Below, piece by piece: positions 25,114 through 33,866 of a stretch of DNA of 64,000 bases (position 1 is the stretch's first letter; each line of letters opens with the position of its first letter). The notes under the pieces were generated by a model that saw nothing but the letters and a program-made list of their open reading frames with translations, did not search any database and had not been told where the DNA came from. This DNA comes from Amycolatopsis rifamycinica (lineage in GTDB: Bacteria; Actinomycetota; Actinomycetes; Mycobacteriales; Pseudonocardiaceae). The stretch spans positions 83,562 through 147,561 of the forward strand of contig NZ_JMQI01000050.1 of NCBI RefSeq assembly GCF_000695625.1, given 5' to 3'. Both the position numbers and the translations under genes were made by a program.

Positions 25114-26646
25114 TCAGGAGCGGCGAGCCCGCTTCGCCTTCCGCGGCGGCGGCAGCGCACCCTCCGCGCGGAGCCGGGCAGCGTGCTCGGCGAGCGCGTC
25201 CACCAGGTGCGGCACGTCCGCCTTCTCCGGCTGGACGTCGACCCGCAGCCCGAACTCCACCGCGGTCTCGGCGGTCTTCGGGCCGATGCACGCGACCAGC
25301 GTGCGGGTGTGCGGCTTGCCGGCGATGCCGACCAGGTTCCGCACGGTCGAAGACGAGGTGAAGCAGACCGCGTCGAACCCGCCGGTCTTGATCATCTCGC
25401 GGGTCTCGGCGGGCGGCGGCGCCGCCCGGACGGTCCGGTAGGCCGTCACGTCGTCGATCTCCCAGCCGCGCTCGCGCAGGCCGGCCGACAGCGTCTCGGT
25501 GGCGATGTCCGCCCGCGGCAGCAGCACGCGGTCGACCGGGTCGAGCACGTCGTCGTACGGCGGGAACTCGGCCAGCAGCCCTTCCGAGGACTGCTCACCC
25601 GAGGGGATCAGCTCCGGGATGATGCCGAACGAACGCACCTTCGCCGCGGTCGATTCGCCGACGCAGGCGATCTTCACGCCGGAGAACGCCCGAGCGTCGA
25701 GCCCGAACTCCTCGAACTTCTCCCACACCGCGCGGACCGCGTTGGTGGAGGTGAAGACGATCCACTGGTAGCGGCCGTCGACCAGGCCCTTGACCGAGCG
25801 CTCCATCTGCGCCGGGCTGCGGGGCGGCTCGACCGAGATGGTCGGCACCTCGTGCGACGTCGCGCCGTGGCCGCGCAGGCGCTCGGCCATCTCGCCCGCC
25901 TGCTCCTTGGTGCGCGGCACCAGGACCTTCCAGCCGTACAGCGCCCGCGACTCCCACCACGACAGCTTCGAGCGCTGCCCGGCGGCCTGGCCGATCGTGA
26001 CGATCAGCGGCCCGACGAGCTCGCCGGCGTCGTTGGCCAGCTTCTCGAGCGTGGTGTCGAGGGTGCGCTGGGTGTTGATGGTGCCGTTCGCGGTGACCGC
26101 GACCGGGGTGGCCGCCGGCACGCCGTTGCCGGTCAGCGCCGAAGCGGCCTCGGCCAGGTGCGCCGACGTCGCGTGCAGCACCAGCGGGCCGGGCGCGGCG
26201 GCCAGCGCCGCCCAGTCGACGTCGCCGCGGACGTCGACCTCGGTGTGCGTGCCGCCCAGCGCGACGCCCGCGTACGCCGGGACGGCCGCGGCCGGGGAGA
26301 CACCCGGGATGACGTCGAACACGGCGCTCGTGCGCGCGACCGCCTGGACCTCGGCCACCACGGCCGGGGTGGTCAGCGGGTCGCCCGCGACCAGGCGCAG
26401 CACCAGCCGGCCGGCCTTGGCCTCGGTGGTCAGGTCCTTGGCGACCTCGGCGGCCTCGCCGACGGCGGGCCGGACCTCGGCGCCCTCGGCGGCCATGGCC
26501 AGGACGGTCTGCGGCACGTCGGGGTCGGTCACCACGACCTCGGCCTTGGCGAGCAGTTCCTGGGCACGGACCGTGAGCAGGCCGGCGTCGCCGGGGCCGG
26601 AGCCCACGAACGCTACGCGCCCTGTGGTCTTTCGCGCGGGGGTCAT
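25114..26646 (-). CDS. hemD: HemD: uroporphyrinogen-III synthase fused to a degenerate SUMT-like domain
   Basis: 510 residues in two parts. About 1-245 is a tetrapyrrole methylase fold (GSGPGDAGLLTVRAQELLAKAEVVV...VIPGVSPAAAVPAYAGVAL), but the classic RxKGGDPFxFGRG loop is replaced by LRLVAGDPLTTPA, so methylation is doubtful. About 250-495 is uroporphyrinogen-III synthase (YGWKVLVPRTKEQAGEMAERLRGHGA...VFTSTNAVRAVW...DAVCFTSSSTVRNLV). It cyclises hydroxymethylbilane. Strong AGGAGAAA before the ATG. It follows hemC, with a small hairpin between; corresponds to Rv0511. Confidence 0.92.
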   Translation of the reverse strand: MTPARKTTGRVAFVGSGPGDAGLLTVRAQELLAKAEVVVTDPDVPQTVLAMAAEGAEVRPAVGEAAEVAKDLTTEAKAGRLVLRLVAGDPLTTPAVVAEVQAVARTSAVFDVIPGVSPAAAVPAYAGVALGGTHTEVDVRGDVDWAALAAAPGPLVLHATSAHLAEAASALTGNGVPAATPVAVTANGTINTQRTLDTTLEKLANDAGELVGPLIVTIGQAAGQRSKLSWWESRALYGWKVLVPRTKEQAGEMAERLRGHGATSHEVPTISVEPPRSPAQMERSVKGLVDGRYQWIVFTSTNAVRAVWEKFEEFGLDARAFSGVKIACVGESTAAKVRSFGIIPELIPSGEQSSEGLLAEFPPYDDVLDPVDRVLLPRADIATETLSAGLRERGWEIDDVTAYRTVRAAPPPAETREMIKTGGFDAVCFTSSSTVRNLVGIAGKPHTRTLVACIGPKTAETAVEFGLRVDVQPEKADVPHLVDALAEHAARLRAEGALPPPRKAKRARRS

Positions 26647-26712
26647 CTGTGCGTTTCTCCTCTTGCGGCGGCCGTGCCCGATCGCCAGGCCGCAGGTCTC
26701 CTACGTTCTGAA

Positions 26713-26730
26713 AGCGCTCGCGAGAGCGCT
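26713..26730 (-). promoter_or_regulatory. small hairpin between hemC and hemD
   Basis: AGCGCTC-gcga-GAGCGCT, a perfect 7-bp stem overlapping the hemC stop and lying in the 82-base gap before hemD. No T-tract. It could attenuate or stabilise the operon mRNA; this is a structural observation only. Confidence 0.4.
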
Positions 26731-27676
26731 ACTGAGCGGGACCGGAGAGTGCTCCGGCGCCCAGGTCCAGCAGCTCGGCGGCCAGGTCCTTGCCCAGCTG
26801 GGCGGCCTGGTCCTTGTCGGCCAGCGCGGAGGCCCGGACCATGTCCACCGCGCCGTTCCCGTCTTCCGCGGCGGCGGTGCCACGCAGCGAGATCCGTTCC
26901 ACGACCTTGCCCTCGGCGTCGAGATCTTCGACGATCTCGGCGAGCGCGCCCACCGGCGCGCTGCACCCCGCCTCGAGCGCGGCCAGCAGGGCCCGCTCGG
27001 CCGTCACCGCGGCCCGCGTGCCCTCGTCGTCCAAAGTGGACCGGAGCAGCTGCTCGAGGTCCACGTCTCCCGTCCGGCACTCCACCGCCAGCGCGCCCTG
27101 CGCGGGCGCCGGCAGCATCTGGATCGGGTCGAGGGTCTCGGTGATCGCCTCGGCCCGGCCGATCCTGGCCAGTCCGGCACGCGCGAGCACCACGGCATCG
27201 AGCTCGCCGTCGGACACCTTGCGCATGCGGGTGTCGATATTGCCGCGAATCGGCACGATTTCCAAACCGAGACCCAGCGCGCGCAGCTGCGCGGTGCGCC
27301 GCGGGGAGCCCGTGCCCACCTTCGCGCCCGGCAGCAGCTCGCCGAGCGTCAGCCCGTCGCGCGCGACCAGGGCGTCCCGCGGGTCCTCGCGCGGCGGCAC
27401 GGCGGCCAGCGTGATGCCCGGTTCGGGGGCGGTCGGCAGGTCCTTGTAGGAGTGGACGATGACGTCGACCTCGTTGCCCAGCAACGCTTCCCGCAGCGCC
27501 GACGTGAAGACGCCGACCCCGATCGTGGGAATCGGCGCGGAGGACTGGTCACCGGGCGTGGTCACCTGGACGATCTCGACCTCGGCGCCGGTGGCGCGCA
27601 GGGCGTCGGCGACGGTCCCGGTCTGGGCGAGCGCGAGCTTCGAACCGCGCGTGCCCATGCGAATGACTCTGGTCAC
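26729..27676 (-). CDS. hemC: hydroxymethylbilane synthase (porphobilinogen deaminase) HemC
   Basis: 315 residues. Polymerises four porphobilinogens on a dipyrromethane cofactor. N-terminal RMGTRGSKLALAQT, substrate loop HSYKDLPT, CPRRTAQLR-like region GTGSPRRTAQLRAL, and the cofactor-binding cysteine in EAGCSAPVGALAE (about residue 237). GTG start 2 bases after the hemA stop, so it is coupled to hemA. Confidence 0.96.
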   Translation of the reverse strand: MTRVIRMGTRGSKLALAQTGTVADALRATGAEVEIVQVTTPGDQSSAPIPTIGVGVFTSALREALLGNEVDVIVHSYKDLPTAPEPGITLAAVPPREDPRDALVARDGLTLGELLPGAKVGTGSPRRTAQLRALGLGLEIVPIRGNIDTRMRKVSDGELDAVVLARAGLARIGRAEAITETLDPIQMLPAPAQGALAVECRTGDVDLEQLLRSTLDDEGTRAAVTAERALLAALEAGCSAPVGALAEIVEDLDAEGKVVERISLRGTAAAEDGNGAVDMVRASALADKDQAAQLGKDLAAELLDLGAGALSGPAQ

Positions 27677-27678
27677 TG

Positions 27679-28986
27679 CTACTTCTTCTCTGGTGGGGGC
27701 TTCGGGCTCGCCACCGCGGCGGGCGCCTGCGGGTCGAGGCAGAACAGTTCTCGCAACGCGTTCGCGTAGTCGGTTTCGGCCGTCTCGGCGGCCAGCTGCT
27801 TGACCCGCACCGTCGGCGCGTGCAGCAGCTTGTCGACCACCCGGCGGACCGTGCGGCCGACCTCTTCGCGCACCGCGCTGTCCAGCTCCGGCAACCGGTT
27901 GTCCAACCGCAGGAGCTCGGCGTCGACGACCTCGGCCGCGCGGCGGCGCAGCGCGGTCACCGTCGGCGTCACCTCGGCGCTGCGCTGCCCGGCGAGGTAG
28001 TCGCGCACCTCGTCGAGGACGATCCCGGTCGCCTTGGCGGTCTGGCGCTCGGTGGTCGGGGTCCCGGCTTCGCGCATCCGGCGCTGGATGGTGGCCAGGT
28101 CGACCACCCGGACGCCGGCCAGCTCGCCGACCGCGGGGTCGACGTCGCGGGGCAGGCCCAGGTCGCAGACGACGAGGTCCCGGCCGCCGCGCGGCAGCAC
28201 GTGCTCCGGGCCGAAGACGGCGTCCTGCGCGCCGGTGCAGCAGATCACGACGTCGGCGTCGCGGACCGTGTCGGCGACGAGGGACAGCGGGACCGCGCGG
28301 GCCGGCACGCCCTGCTCGGTGACGTTCGCGGCGAGCCGGCGCGCGCGGGCGTCGGTGCGGTTGGCCACGGTGATCTCGCCGATCCCGGCCTTGCGCAGCT
28401 GCGACGCGCTCAGCGCGCCCATCGAGCCGGCCCCGACGATGACGGCGTGCTTGCCGGCGACGTCCCCGGCCGCGGCGAGCGCTTCGGACACGACCGACGC
28501 GCCGAGCTGGTCGAGCCCGGTCTCGCTGTGCACGCGCTTGCCGACGCGCAGCGTGGTCTGGATCAGCTCGTGCAGCGTGCGGCCGACGGTGCCGGCCTCG
28601 CGCGCGGTGGCGTAGGCGGAGCGGATCTGGCCGAGGATCTGCGTCTCGCCGACGACCATCGAGTCCAGGCCGGAGGTGACGGAGAACAGGTGCTCGACGG
28701 CGGCGCCGGCGTAGTGGACGTACAGGCTGTCGTAGAGCTCGGCGGGGGTCATCCCGGCCTGCCGGGCGAGCACCTCGGAGACGTCGTTCAGGCCGCCGTG
28801 GAAGGTCTCGACGACCGCGTAGACCTCGATCCGGTTGCAGGTCGAGACGAGCATGACCTCACTGACGTGCTCGGCCTGCTGCAGTTCGTCGAGGACCTTG
28901 CCGATTTCGGGCGCGGGGATCGCGACGCGCTCGAGCGTGCTCAGCTCCGCACTCCGATGCGAAAGCCCGACCGCCAAGACGCTCAT
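27679..28986 (-). CDS. hemA: glutamyl-tRNA reductase HemA
   Basis: 435 residues. First committed step of the C5 haem pathway: reduces Glu-tRNA to glutamate-1-semialdehyde, the substrate of HemL. Catalytic cysteine in MLVSTCNRIEVYAV (about Cys50), GETQILGQIRSAY, NADPH-binding VIVGAGSMGALSASQLRKAG, and a C-terminal dimerisation helix region. The start overlaps the rex stop (ATGA 28983-28986), making a rex-hemA-hemC-hemD operon controlled by redox state. Confidence 0.96.
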   Translation of the reverse strand: MSVLAVGLSHRSAELSTLERVAIPAPEIGKVLDELQQAEHVSEVMLVSTCNRIEVYAVVETFHGGLNDVSEVLARQAGMTPAELYDSLYVHYAGAAVEHLFSVTSGLDSMVVGETQILGQIRSAYATAREAGTVGRTLHELIQTTLRVGKRVHSETGLDQLGASVVSEALAAAGDVAGKHAVIVGAGSMGALSASQLRKAGIGEITVANRTDARARRLAANVTEQGVPARAVPLSLVADTVRDADVVICCTGAQDAVFGPEHVLPRGGRDLVVCDLGLPRDVDPAVGELAGVRVVDLATIQRRMREAGTPTTERQTAKATGIVLDEVRDYLAGQRSAEVTPTVTALRRRAAEVVDAELLRLDNRLPELDSAVREEVGRTVRRVVDKLLHAPTVRVKQLAAETAETDYANALRELFCLDPQAPAAVASPKPPPEKK

Positions 28987-29897
28987 GAGCGCACCACCAT
29001 TTCCCGTCCGCCGTCCGGACCCGCGCCGTTCCGCCTGCCGTTCCCATTTTCGGACGGGAGCACCGGGCCGGGTAATCCGGAATTGCCCTGATTACCGGCG
29101 GCGTCGTCCGCACGGCGGGCCACATGGAACGAGAGTATCTGCAGCTCGACGGCCAAATCCACCTTGCGGACCTCGATGTGAGCAGGAACCTGCAGCACGA
29201 CCGGAGCGAAGTTGAGGATGCACTGGACACCGCCCGCGACCAACCGGTCACAGACCGATTGCGCCGCGGTGGGCGGGGTGGCGATCACGCCGATGGAGAT
29301 GCCGCGCTCGGCGCAGATCCGCGGGATGTCGTCCATGTGCGAGACGGGGAGGCCGCCGACCGGCACGCCGATCAGGTCCGGGTCCAGGTCGAACAGCGCT
29401 TCGACCGGGAAACCGCGCCCCGGGAAGCCGCCGTAGTTGGCCAGCGCGTGGCCCAGGTTGCCGATCCCGACCACGGCGACCTTGTGCTGGCGGGTCAGGC
29501 CGAGGATGCGCTCGATCTGGCTGACCAGGACGCCGACTTCGTAGCCGACGCCGCGGGTGCCGTAGGAACCCAGGTAGGAGAGGTCTTTGCGCAATTTCGC
29601 GGAATTGACGCCCGCGGCCTGCGACAGCTCTTCGCTCGAAACGGTCGTCGCGCCCTGTTCGGACATACCGGACAGCACCCGGAGATAGACGGCGAGCCGG
29701 GCGACGGCGGCTTCGGGGATGGATTTCGCCCGGACGGCCTCGGGGGCATCCCCGTTGCGGCCCGGCTCACCGGCCGGCACCGCGGGTATTTCGGCGGTCG
29801 GGGCGTTGTCGGCGTCGAGACCGGCCGGACGGCGGGGCCGCCGGGGCGCCCGGCCCGGGGAGTCCGCCGCGTCGCGCCTCCCCCGCTGTGTCACCAC
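28983..29897 (-). CDS. rex: redox-sensing transcriptional repressor Rex
   Basis: About 304 residues. N-terminal Arg/Pro-rich extension (about 50 residues, low complexity), winged helix (IPEAAVARLAVYLRVLSGM...ELSQAAGVNSAKLRKDLSYLGSYGTRGVGYEV), then a Rossmann NADH/NAD sensor (VAVVGIGNLGHALANYGGFPGRGF) and the domain-swap helix. GTG 29897 is chosen because AGGAGA lies 7 bases upstream; ATG 29942 is a longer option. Represses respiratory and haem genes when NADH/NAD is low. It heads the hem operon and probably regulates itself through the operator at 30022. Confidence 0.93.
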   Translation of the reverse strand: MVTQRGRRDAADSPGRAPRRPRRPAGLDADNAPTAEIPAVPAGEPGRNGDAPEAVRAKSIPEAAVARLAVYLRVLSGMSEQGATTVSSEELSQAAGVNSAKLRKDLSYLGSYGTRGVGYEVGVLVSQIERILGLTRQHKVAVVGIGNLGHALANYGGFPGRGFPVEALFDLDPDLIGVPVGGLPVSHMDDIPRICAERGISIGVIATPPTAAQSVCDRLVAGGVQCILNFAPVVLQVPAHIEVRKVDLAVELQILSFHVARRADDAAGNQGNSGLPGPVLPSENGNGRRNGAGPDGGREMVVRS

Positions 29898-30235
29898 GCC
29901 GTCGTCTCCTGCCCGCTGTGCACGTCTGGCGGCCATCGCCATTCGGAACTGTGTCTTGACCCAGGACCCGGAGTCCGGTTCGATACCGGCCGCTCCGGGC
30001 GATGGCCCTACGGTAGACCACTTGTGAACGCACGCACAAAGTCACTGGTCGGAGGCGGTTCCGGCGCCGCACGCGCGGGGCCGCGATCACGACACGGCGT
30101 CAGAATCCTTGTCCGCCAGGCACTTCCGCGTTCACCGCGGCCGGACGGTGCTTCGCCGGTGATCGGCGGCGGCCGCACGGCGCGGCGAACGGACGGTCCC
30201 GCGCGGCGAGTGGCAACCCCCGATCGGTCGCGCGC
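29898..30235. other. 338-base intergenic region upstream of rex
   Basis: Contains the rex promoter region with the Rex operator (30022-30039). Between about 30040 and the stop of the sulfite-oxidase-like gene at 30236 I see no convincing gene, hairpin or repeat. Confidence 0.6.
30022..30039. promoter_or_regulatory. Rex operator (ROP) upstream of rex-hemACD
   Basis: TTGTGAACGCACGCACAA matches the 18-base ROP consensus TTGTGAANNNNTTCACAA at 12 of 14 specified positions, with perfect outer TTGTG/CACAA arms. It lies 125 bases upstream of the chosen rex start. Autoregulation of rex-hemACD through such a site is known in Streptomyces. Confidence 0.75.
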
Positions 30236-31852
30236 TCAGCGGGCGTCGAGGGTCACCGAGTGCCAGCCGGTGGCGCCGTCGGGCACCGGGTCCGCGCGGT
30301 TTTCCGTCTGCGTGTAGCCGTCCTGGTCGGTGGCCCGGACCGACGCCTGGTGCGTCCCCTTCGGCACGTCCAGCTCGATCCACCACATCCGCCAGGTGTC
30401 CTTGCTCACCTCGGCCGAGAGCGTGGCCGGCTGCCACGGTCCCTGGTCCAGCCGGACCTCGACCTTCGCGATGCCCGTGTGCTGGGCCCACGCCGTGCCG
30501 GCCAGCCGGACCTTGCCCGCCGTGACGCCCGCGAACCCGCTCGGCGTGTCGATGCGCGATTCGGTCTTGATCGGCGCCTGTTCCGCCCAGCCGCGGCTGA
30601 GCCAGTACGCCTGCCGGGCGTCCCACCGGGTGAATTCCAGGGACTCGACCCACTTCGTCGCGGACACGTAGCCGTACAGGCCGGGGATGACGATCCGCGC
30701 CGGGAAGCCGTGCTCGACCGGCAGGGGCTCGCCGTTCATCCCGATCGCCAGCATCGCGCCGCGGGCCCGGTCGAGGGCGACGTTCGCCGGGGTACCGCAC
30801 GTCCAGCCGTCGACGCTGGTGGCGAACATCTGCTCCGCGCCCGGCCGCACGCCGGCCTCGTCGAGCAGGTCGGCGAGGTCGACGCCGATCCAGGCCGCGT
30901 TCGAGATCAGCGGGCCGCCGACCTCGTTGGACACGCACGTCAACGTCACCCGGCGCTCGACCAGCGGCCGGTCGCGGATGTCGGCGTAGGAGAACGTCAC
31001 CTCGCGGTCGACCATGCCGTGGATCTTCAGGCTCCAGTCCTCGGCGCGGATCTGCGGCACGACCAGGGCGGTGTCGATGCGGTAGAAGTCCGCGTTCGGC
31101 GTGAGGAACGGCGGTGACCCGAGCTTCGCGAAGTCGGCGTCCGCGGGCAGCGGCGGCTCGGTGCGCGCGGGGACGAGCGGCCCGACGGCGGCCCGGGAGT
31201 CCTCGGCGTTCGTGCTGGTCCCGGCGACCTGGCCGACGACGGCCGCGATCCCCGACCCCGCGGCCACCCCCACCCCGGCCCGCAGAAACTCCCGCCGCGA
31301 CGCCCCCTGAGCGCCACTTTCACGTGAAAGTGCCGCCCCCTGGTGGGCACTTTCACGTGAAAGTGCCGCCCCCTGGTGGGCACTTTCACGTGAAAGTGCC
31401 GTCCGGTGGAGGTAGGTGAACACCGCCAGGCCGGCGACCAGGGCGGCGACCGGCGCCAGCAGCGAAACCTGGCCCAGGTCGCTGCGCGCGTACACCGCCG
31501 CGACGCCGGCGGCACCGAGGACGAAGACGAGCACCTGCCCGGCCCGCGGCGTCCGGCGGGAGAACTGCCCGGCCAGCAGCGCCAGCAGGACCAGCACCAC
31601 GGCGAGCCCGGCCTTCAGCACCGGCTTGTCCCAGGTGCCCAGCGTCCGCTCGGCCCACTTCACGACGGCGGTCGGGCTGTGGTCGACGACGTAGTTCGCC
31701 ACGGCGATGAACGGCGACGCCGTGTACCCGACGAAGCCCGCGACGAGGTGCCCGACGCCGAGGGCGGCGGCCAGCGCGAGGAGGCCGATCAGCGTCGCGA
31801 CCGGCAGGGACAGGCGACGGGCCTCGGGCGGGGCTTCCTGCAGAGTGCTCAC
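30236..31852 (-). CDS. membrane-anchored molybdopterin oxidoreductase (sulfite-oxidase family) with repeat insert
   Basis: 538 residues. About 1-150: four to five membrane spans (LIGLLALAAALGVGHLVAGF; ILLA-type spans; VLVFVLGAAGVAAVYA). About 152-179: three copies of ALSRES from in-frame 18-bp palindromes. Then a twin-arginine-like SRREFLRAGVGVAAG and the soluble molybdopterin domain with the Mo-ligand cysteine in RRVTLTCVSNEVGG (about 304), plus a C-terminal Mo-co dimerisation domain (KVEVRLDQGPWQPATL). It probably oxidises an extracytoplasmic substrate; which one is unknown. The internal Tat-like motif after a membrane bundle is unusual. Confidence 0.88.
   Translation of the reverse strand: MSTLQEAPPEARRLSLPVATLIGLLALAAALGVGHLVAGFVGYTASPFIAVANYVVDHSPTAVVKWAERTLGTWDKPVLKAGLAVVLVLLALLAGQFSRRTPRAGQVLVFVLGAAGVAAVYARSDLGQVSLLAPVAALVAGLAVFTYLHRTALSRESAHQGAALSRESAHQGAALSRESGAQGASRREFLRAGVGVAAGSGIAAVVGQVAGTSTNAEDSRAAVGPLVPARTEPPLPADADFAKLGSPPFLTPNADFYRIDTALVVPQIRAEDWSLKIHGMVDREVTFSYADIRDRPLVERRVTLTCVSNEVGGPLISNAAWIGVDLADLLDEAGVRPGAEQMFATSVDGWTCGTPANVALDRARGAMLAIGMNGEPLPVEHGFPARIVIPGLYGYVSATKWVESLEFTRWDARQAYWLSRGWAEQAPIKTESRIDTPSGFAGVTAGKVRLAGTAWAQHTGIAKVEVRLDQGPWQPATLSAEVSKDTWRMWWIELDVPKGTHQASVRATDQDGYTQTENRADPVPDGATGWHSVTLDAR
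31315..31398. repeat. palindrome triplet, CACTTTCACGTGAAAGTG family (locus 3, inside a CDS)
   Basis: Three perfect copies at 31315-31332, 31348-31365 and 31381-31398, exactly 33 bases apart, with spacer GCCCACCAGGGGGCG (minus strand). Because 33 is a multiple of 3 the array keeps frame and codes an 11-residue repeat, ALSRESAHQGA. The spacer nearly equals that of locus 2. Confidence 0.97.
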
Positions 31853-31909
31853 GCCTCCATCTTCGGAGCGCGAGCCGCCCGCGGCTGCCCGATGTGGCTT
31901 ACGGACGTG

Positions 31910-32149
31910 TTACGGCCGCAGCGCTCGCCGCAGCCGGTCCTCTTCGACGCGCCAGTACCCGTGCTCGGCGCCGTCGACCAGGATCACCGGGACGCGGTCG
32001 CCGTACTCGGCACGCCACTCCGGGTCGGTGTCGACGTCCTCGGCCTTCCAAGCGACGCCGAGCTCCCCGCAGATCCGGGCGACGTCGGCCTCCGCGACCT
32101 CGCAGAGGTGGCAGCCGTCCCGGCCCATCACCGTCACTTCGTGCGCCAT
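31910..32149 (-). CDS. glutaredoxin-like / DUF836 family protein
   Basis: 79 residues, thioredoxin-like fold. Redox motif GRDGCHLCEVAEADV (CxxC at about 13-16) and the cis-Pro segment DRVPVILVDGAEHGYWRV. ATG 32149 (MAHEVTVMG). Eleven bases downstream of the acyl-CoA ligase stop, same strand. Corresponds in type and neighbourhood to Rv0508 near hemA; probably a cytoplasmic thiol-disulfide oxidoreductase. Confidence 0.85.
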   Translation of the reverse strand: MAHEVTVMGRDGCHLCEVAEADVARICGELGVAWKAEDVDTDPEWRAEYGDRVPVILVDGAEHGYWRVEEDRLRRALRP

Positions 32150-32159
32150 GCCGTCCTTC

Positions 32160-33671
32160 CTACCGCAGCCGCAGGCGGCGCAGCTTCCCGGTGGCCGAAT
32201 GCGGCAGCGACTCGGCGAATTCCACCGCGTGCGGCACCTTGTACCCGGCCAGGTGGGCCGCACAGTGGTCGACGACCTGCTGCTCGGACAGCGAAGCCCC
32301 GGCCGCGGGCACGACGAACGCCTTGACCGCCTCGCCGCTGCGCTCGTCGACCACCCCGACGACCGCCGCCTCGGCCACCTCCGGCAGCTCGTCGATCACG
32401 GCCTCCACCTCGCGCGGGAAGACGTTGAAGCCGTTGACGATGATCAGGTCGTTGGCCCGGTCGACCAGGTGCAGGTCGCCGTCGGTGTCGAGGTAGCCGA
32501 CGTCGCCGGTGCGGAACCAGCCCTCGTCGTCCGGCCCGTGGTCACCGTCGGGCCAGTAGCCGGAGAAGAGGTTGGCGCCGCGGATCGACACCAGCCCGGT
32601 CTCGCCCTCGGCCTCGAAGACGTCGTCGACGTCGTCCGGGTCGAGCGGCACGGCCTGGTCGCTGCCGTCGCTGTCGACCAGCCGCAGCTCGATCCCGGGC
32701 AGTGGCCGCCCGACCGAGCCCGGCTTCGGGTAGCCGGTGACCAGCGTCGAGGTCACCACCGGCGCGCATTCGGTGAGGCCGTAGCCCTCGAACACGTCGA
32801 GGCCGGTGGCCTCGCGGATCGCGGTCAGCACCTTCGGGTGCAGCGGCGCCGCACCCGAGGTCATCCGGCGCACGGTGGCCAGGCCGCGGCGGAGCTCGTC
32901 GGCGCCGAACGCGGCGAACTCGCCGTACATCGTCGGGACGCCGGTGATCGACGTGACGCGGTGTTCGGCGCAGTCGTCCAGCGTCCGCTGCGCTTCGAAG
33001 CGCTCCGACAGGACCGCGGTCGCGCCGACCGCGGTGGCCTGCAGGAGGCCGGGGCCGAGGCCGTAGACGTGGAACAGCGGGATGGTGATCAGCACGCGGT
33101 CGTCGTGCTCGAGGACGCCCTCGACCGCGCTGATCTGCTCGAGGTTCGCCAGCAGCGCGCGGTGCGACAGCATCACCCCGCGCGGCGGCCCGGTGGTGCC
33201 GGACGTGTACGAAACGACCGCGATGTCCTCCCCGGCCCGGCCGGCGTCGGGGACCTCGCCTCCTCCATCCGGGTCACCCACGGGCGTGAGACCGCTCACG
33301 CCGTCCGGGAGCTCTTCCGCCTCGTCGCGCTGGACGACGACCTTCGCGCCGCTGTGCTCCAGCAGCTTCTCGAGTTCGGGCCGGGGCACCTGCGGCGACA
33401 GCGGCACGACGACGGCTCCCGCCCGGAGCGCCCCGAAGAAGGCGACCACGAAGTCCACCGACGTCGGCAGCCGCAGCCCGACCCGGTCGCCCGGCCCGAC
33501 GCCGGCGTCCGCCAGCCGGCGGGCCTGGGCCTGGGCGGCCGCGTCGACCTGGCGGTAGGTCAGGCCGCGTCCGGTGCCGGTTTCGACCACGGCCGGGTGC
33601 TCCGGCCACGTCGCCGCGGCCCGTGTGAGCAGCCCGCCGACCCCCGGCTGCGTCCCTCCTGGAGCACTCAC
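32160..33671 (-). CDS. AMP-dependent acyl-CoA synthetase
   Basis: 503 residues of the ANL superfamily. Motifs: SYTSGTTGPPRGVMLSHRALLAN (AMP binding), IPLFHVYGLGPGL, YGLTECAPVV, WFRTGDVGYLD, and DLIIVNGFNVFPREVEAVI with the catalytic lysine in SATGKLRRLRLR at the very C-terminus. The FHVYGLG and NVFPREVE signatures fit medium/long-chain fatty acyl-CoA ligase. Upstream is the divergent sigma-factor locus, 195 bases away. Confidence 0.9.
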   Translation of the reverse strand: MSAPGGTQPGVGGLLTRAAATWPEHPAVVETGTGRGLTYRQVDAAAQAQARRLADAGVGPGDRVGLRLPTSVDFVVAFFGALRAGAVVVPLSPQVPRPELEKLLEHSGAKVVVQRDEAEELPDGVSGLTPVGDPDGGGEVPDAGRAGEDIAVVSYTSGTTGPPRGVMLSHRALLANLEQISAVEGVLEHDDRVLITIPLFHVYGLGPGLLQATAVGATAVLSERFEAQRTLDDCAEHRVTSITGVPTMYGEFAAFGADELRRGLATVRRMTSGAAPLHPKVLTAIREATGLDVFEGYGLTECAPVVTSTLVTGYPKPGSVGRPLPGIELRLVDSDGSDQAVPLDPDDVDDVFEAEGETGLVSIRGANLFSGYWPDGDHGPDDEGWFRTGDVGYLDTDGDLHLVDRANDLIIVNGFNVFPREVEAVIDELPEVAEAAVVGVVDERSGEAVKAFVVPAAGASLSEQQVVDHCAAHLAGYKVPHAVEFAESLPHSATGKLRRLRLR

Positions 33672-33866
33672 CCGCGACCCACCTCTCCTCGCCCGGCGCC
33701 AACCGTTGCAAGTCTGTCATCTGAAGCGACGTCATGGGTGCTGACCGCGAGCGTTCCGTCTGCGCAACCCCGGAACCACTACCTACTTCGCGGTAACAAC
33801 ACGTATGCTGCACTGCGTCGCGCCGGTGGTGTTGATCACCGCCGCGGCCGGAGAGAGGGAGTCGCC

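Noticed and set aside
26647..26728. Gap between hemC and hemD as a riboswitch
   Set aside because: Only 82 bases with one 7-bp hairpin; no recognisable aptamer structure.
31315..31398. Possible CRISPR array (three repeats with spacers)
   Set aside because: Spacers are identical and only 15 bases long, repeats are perfect palindromes, the array is coding, and no cas genes are present.
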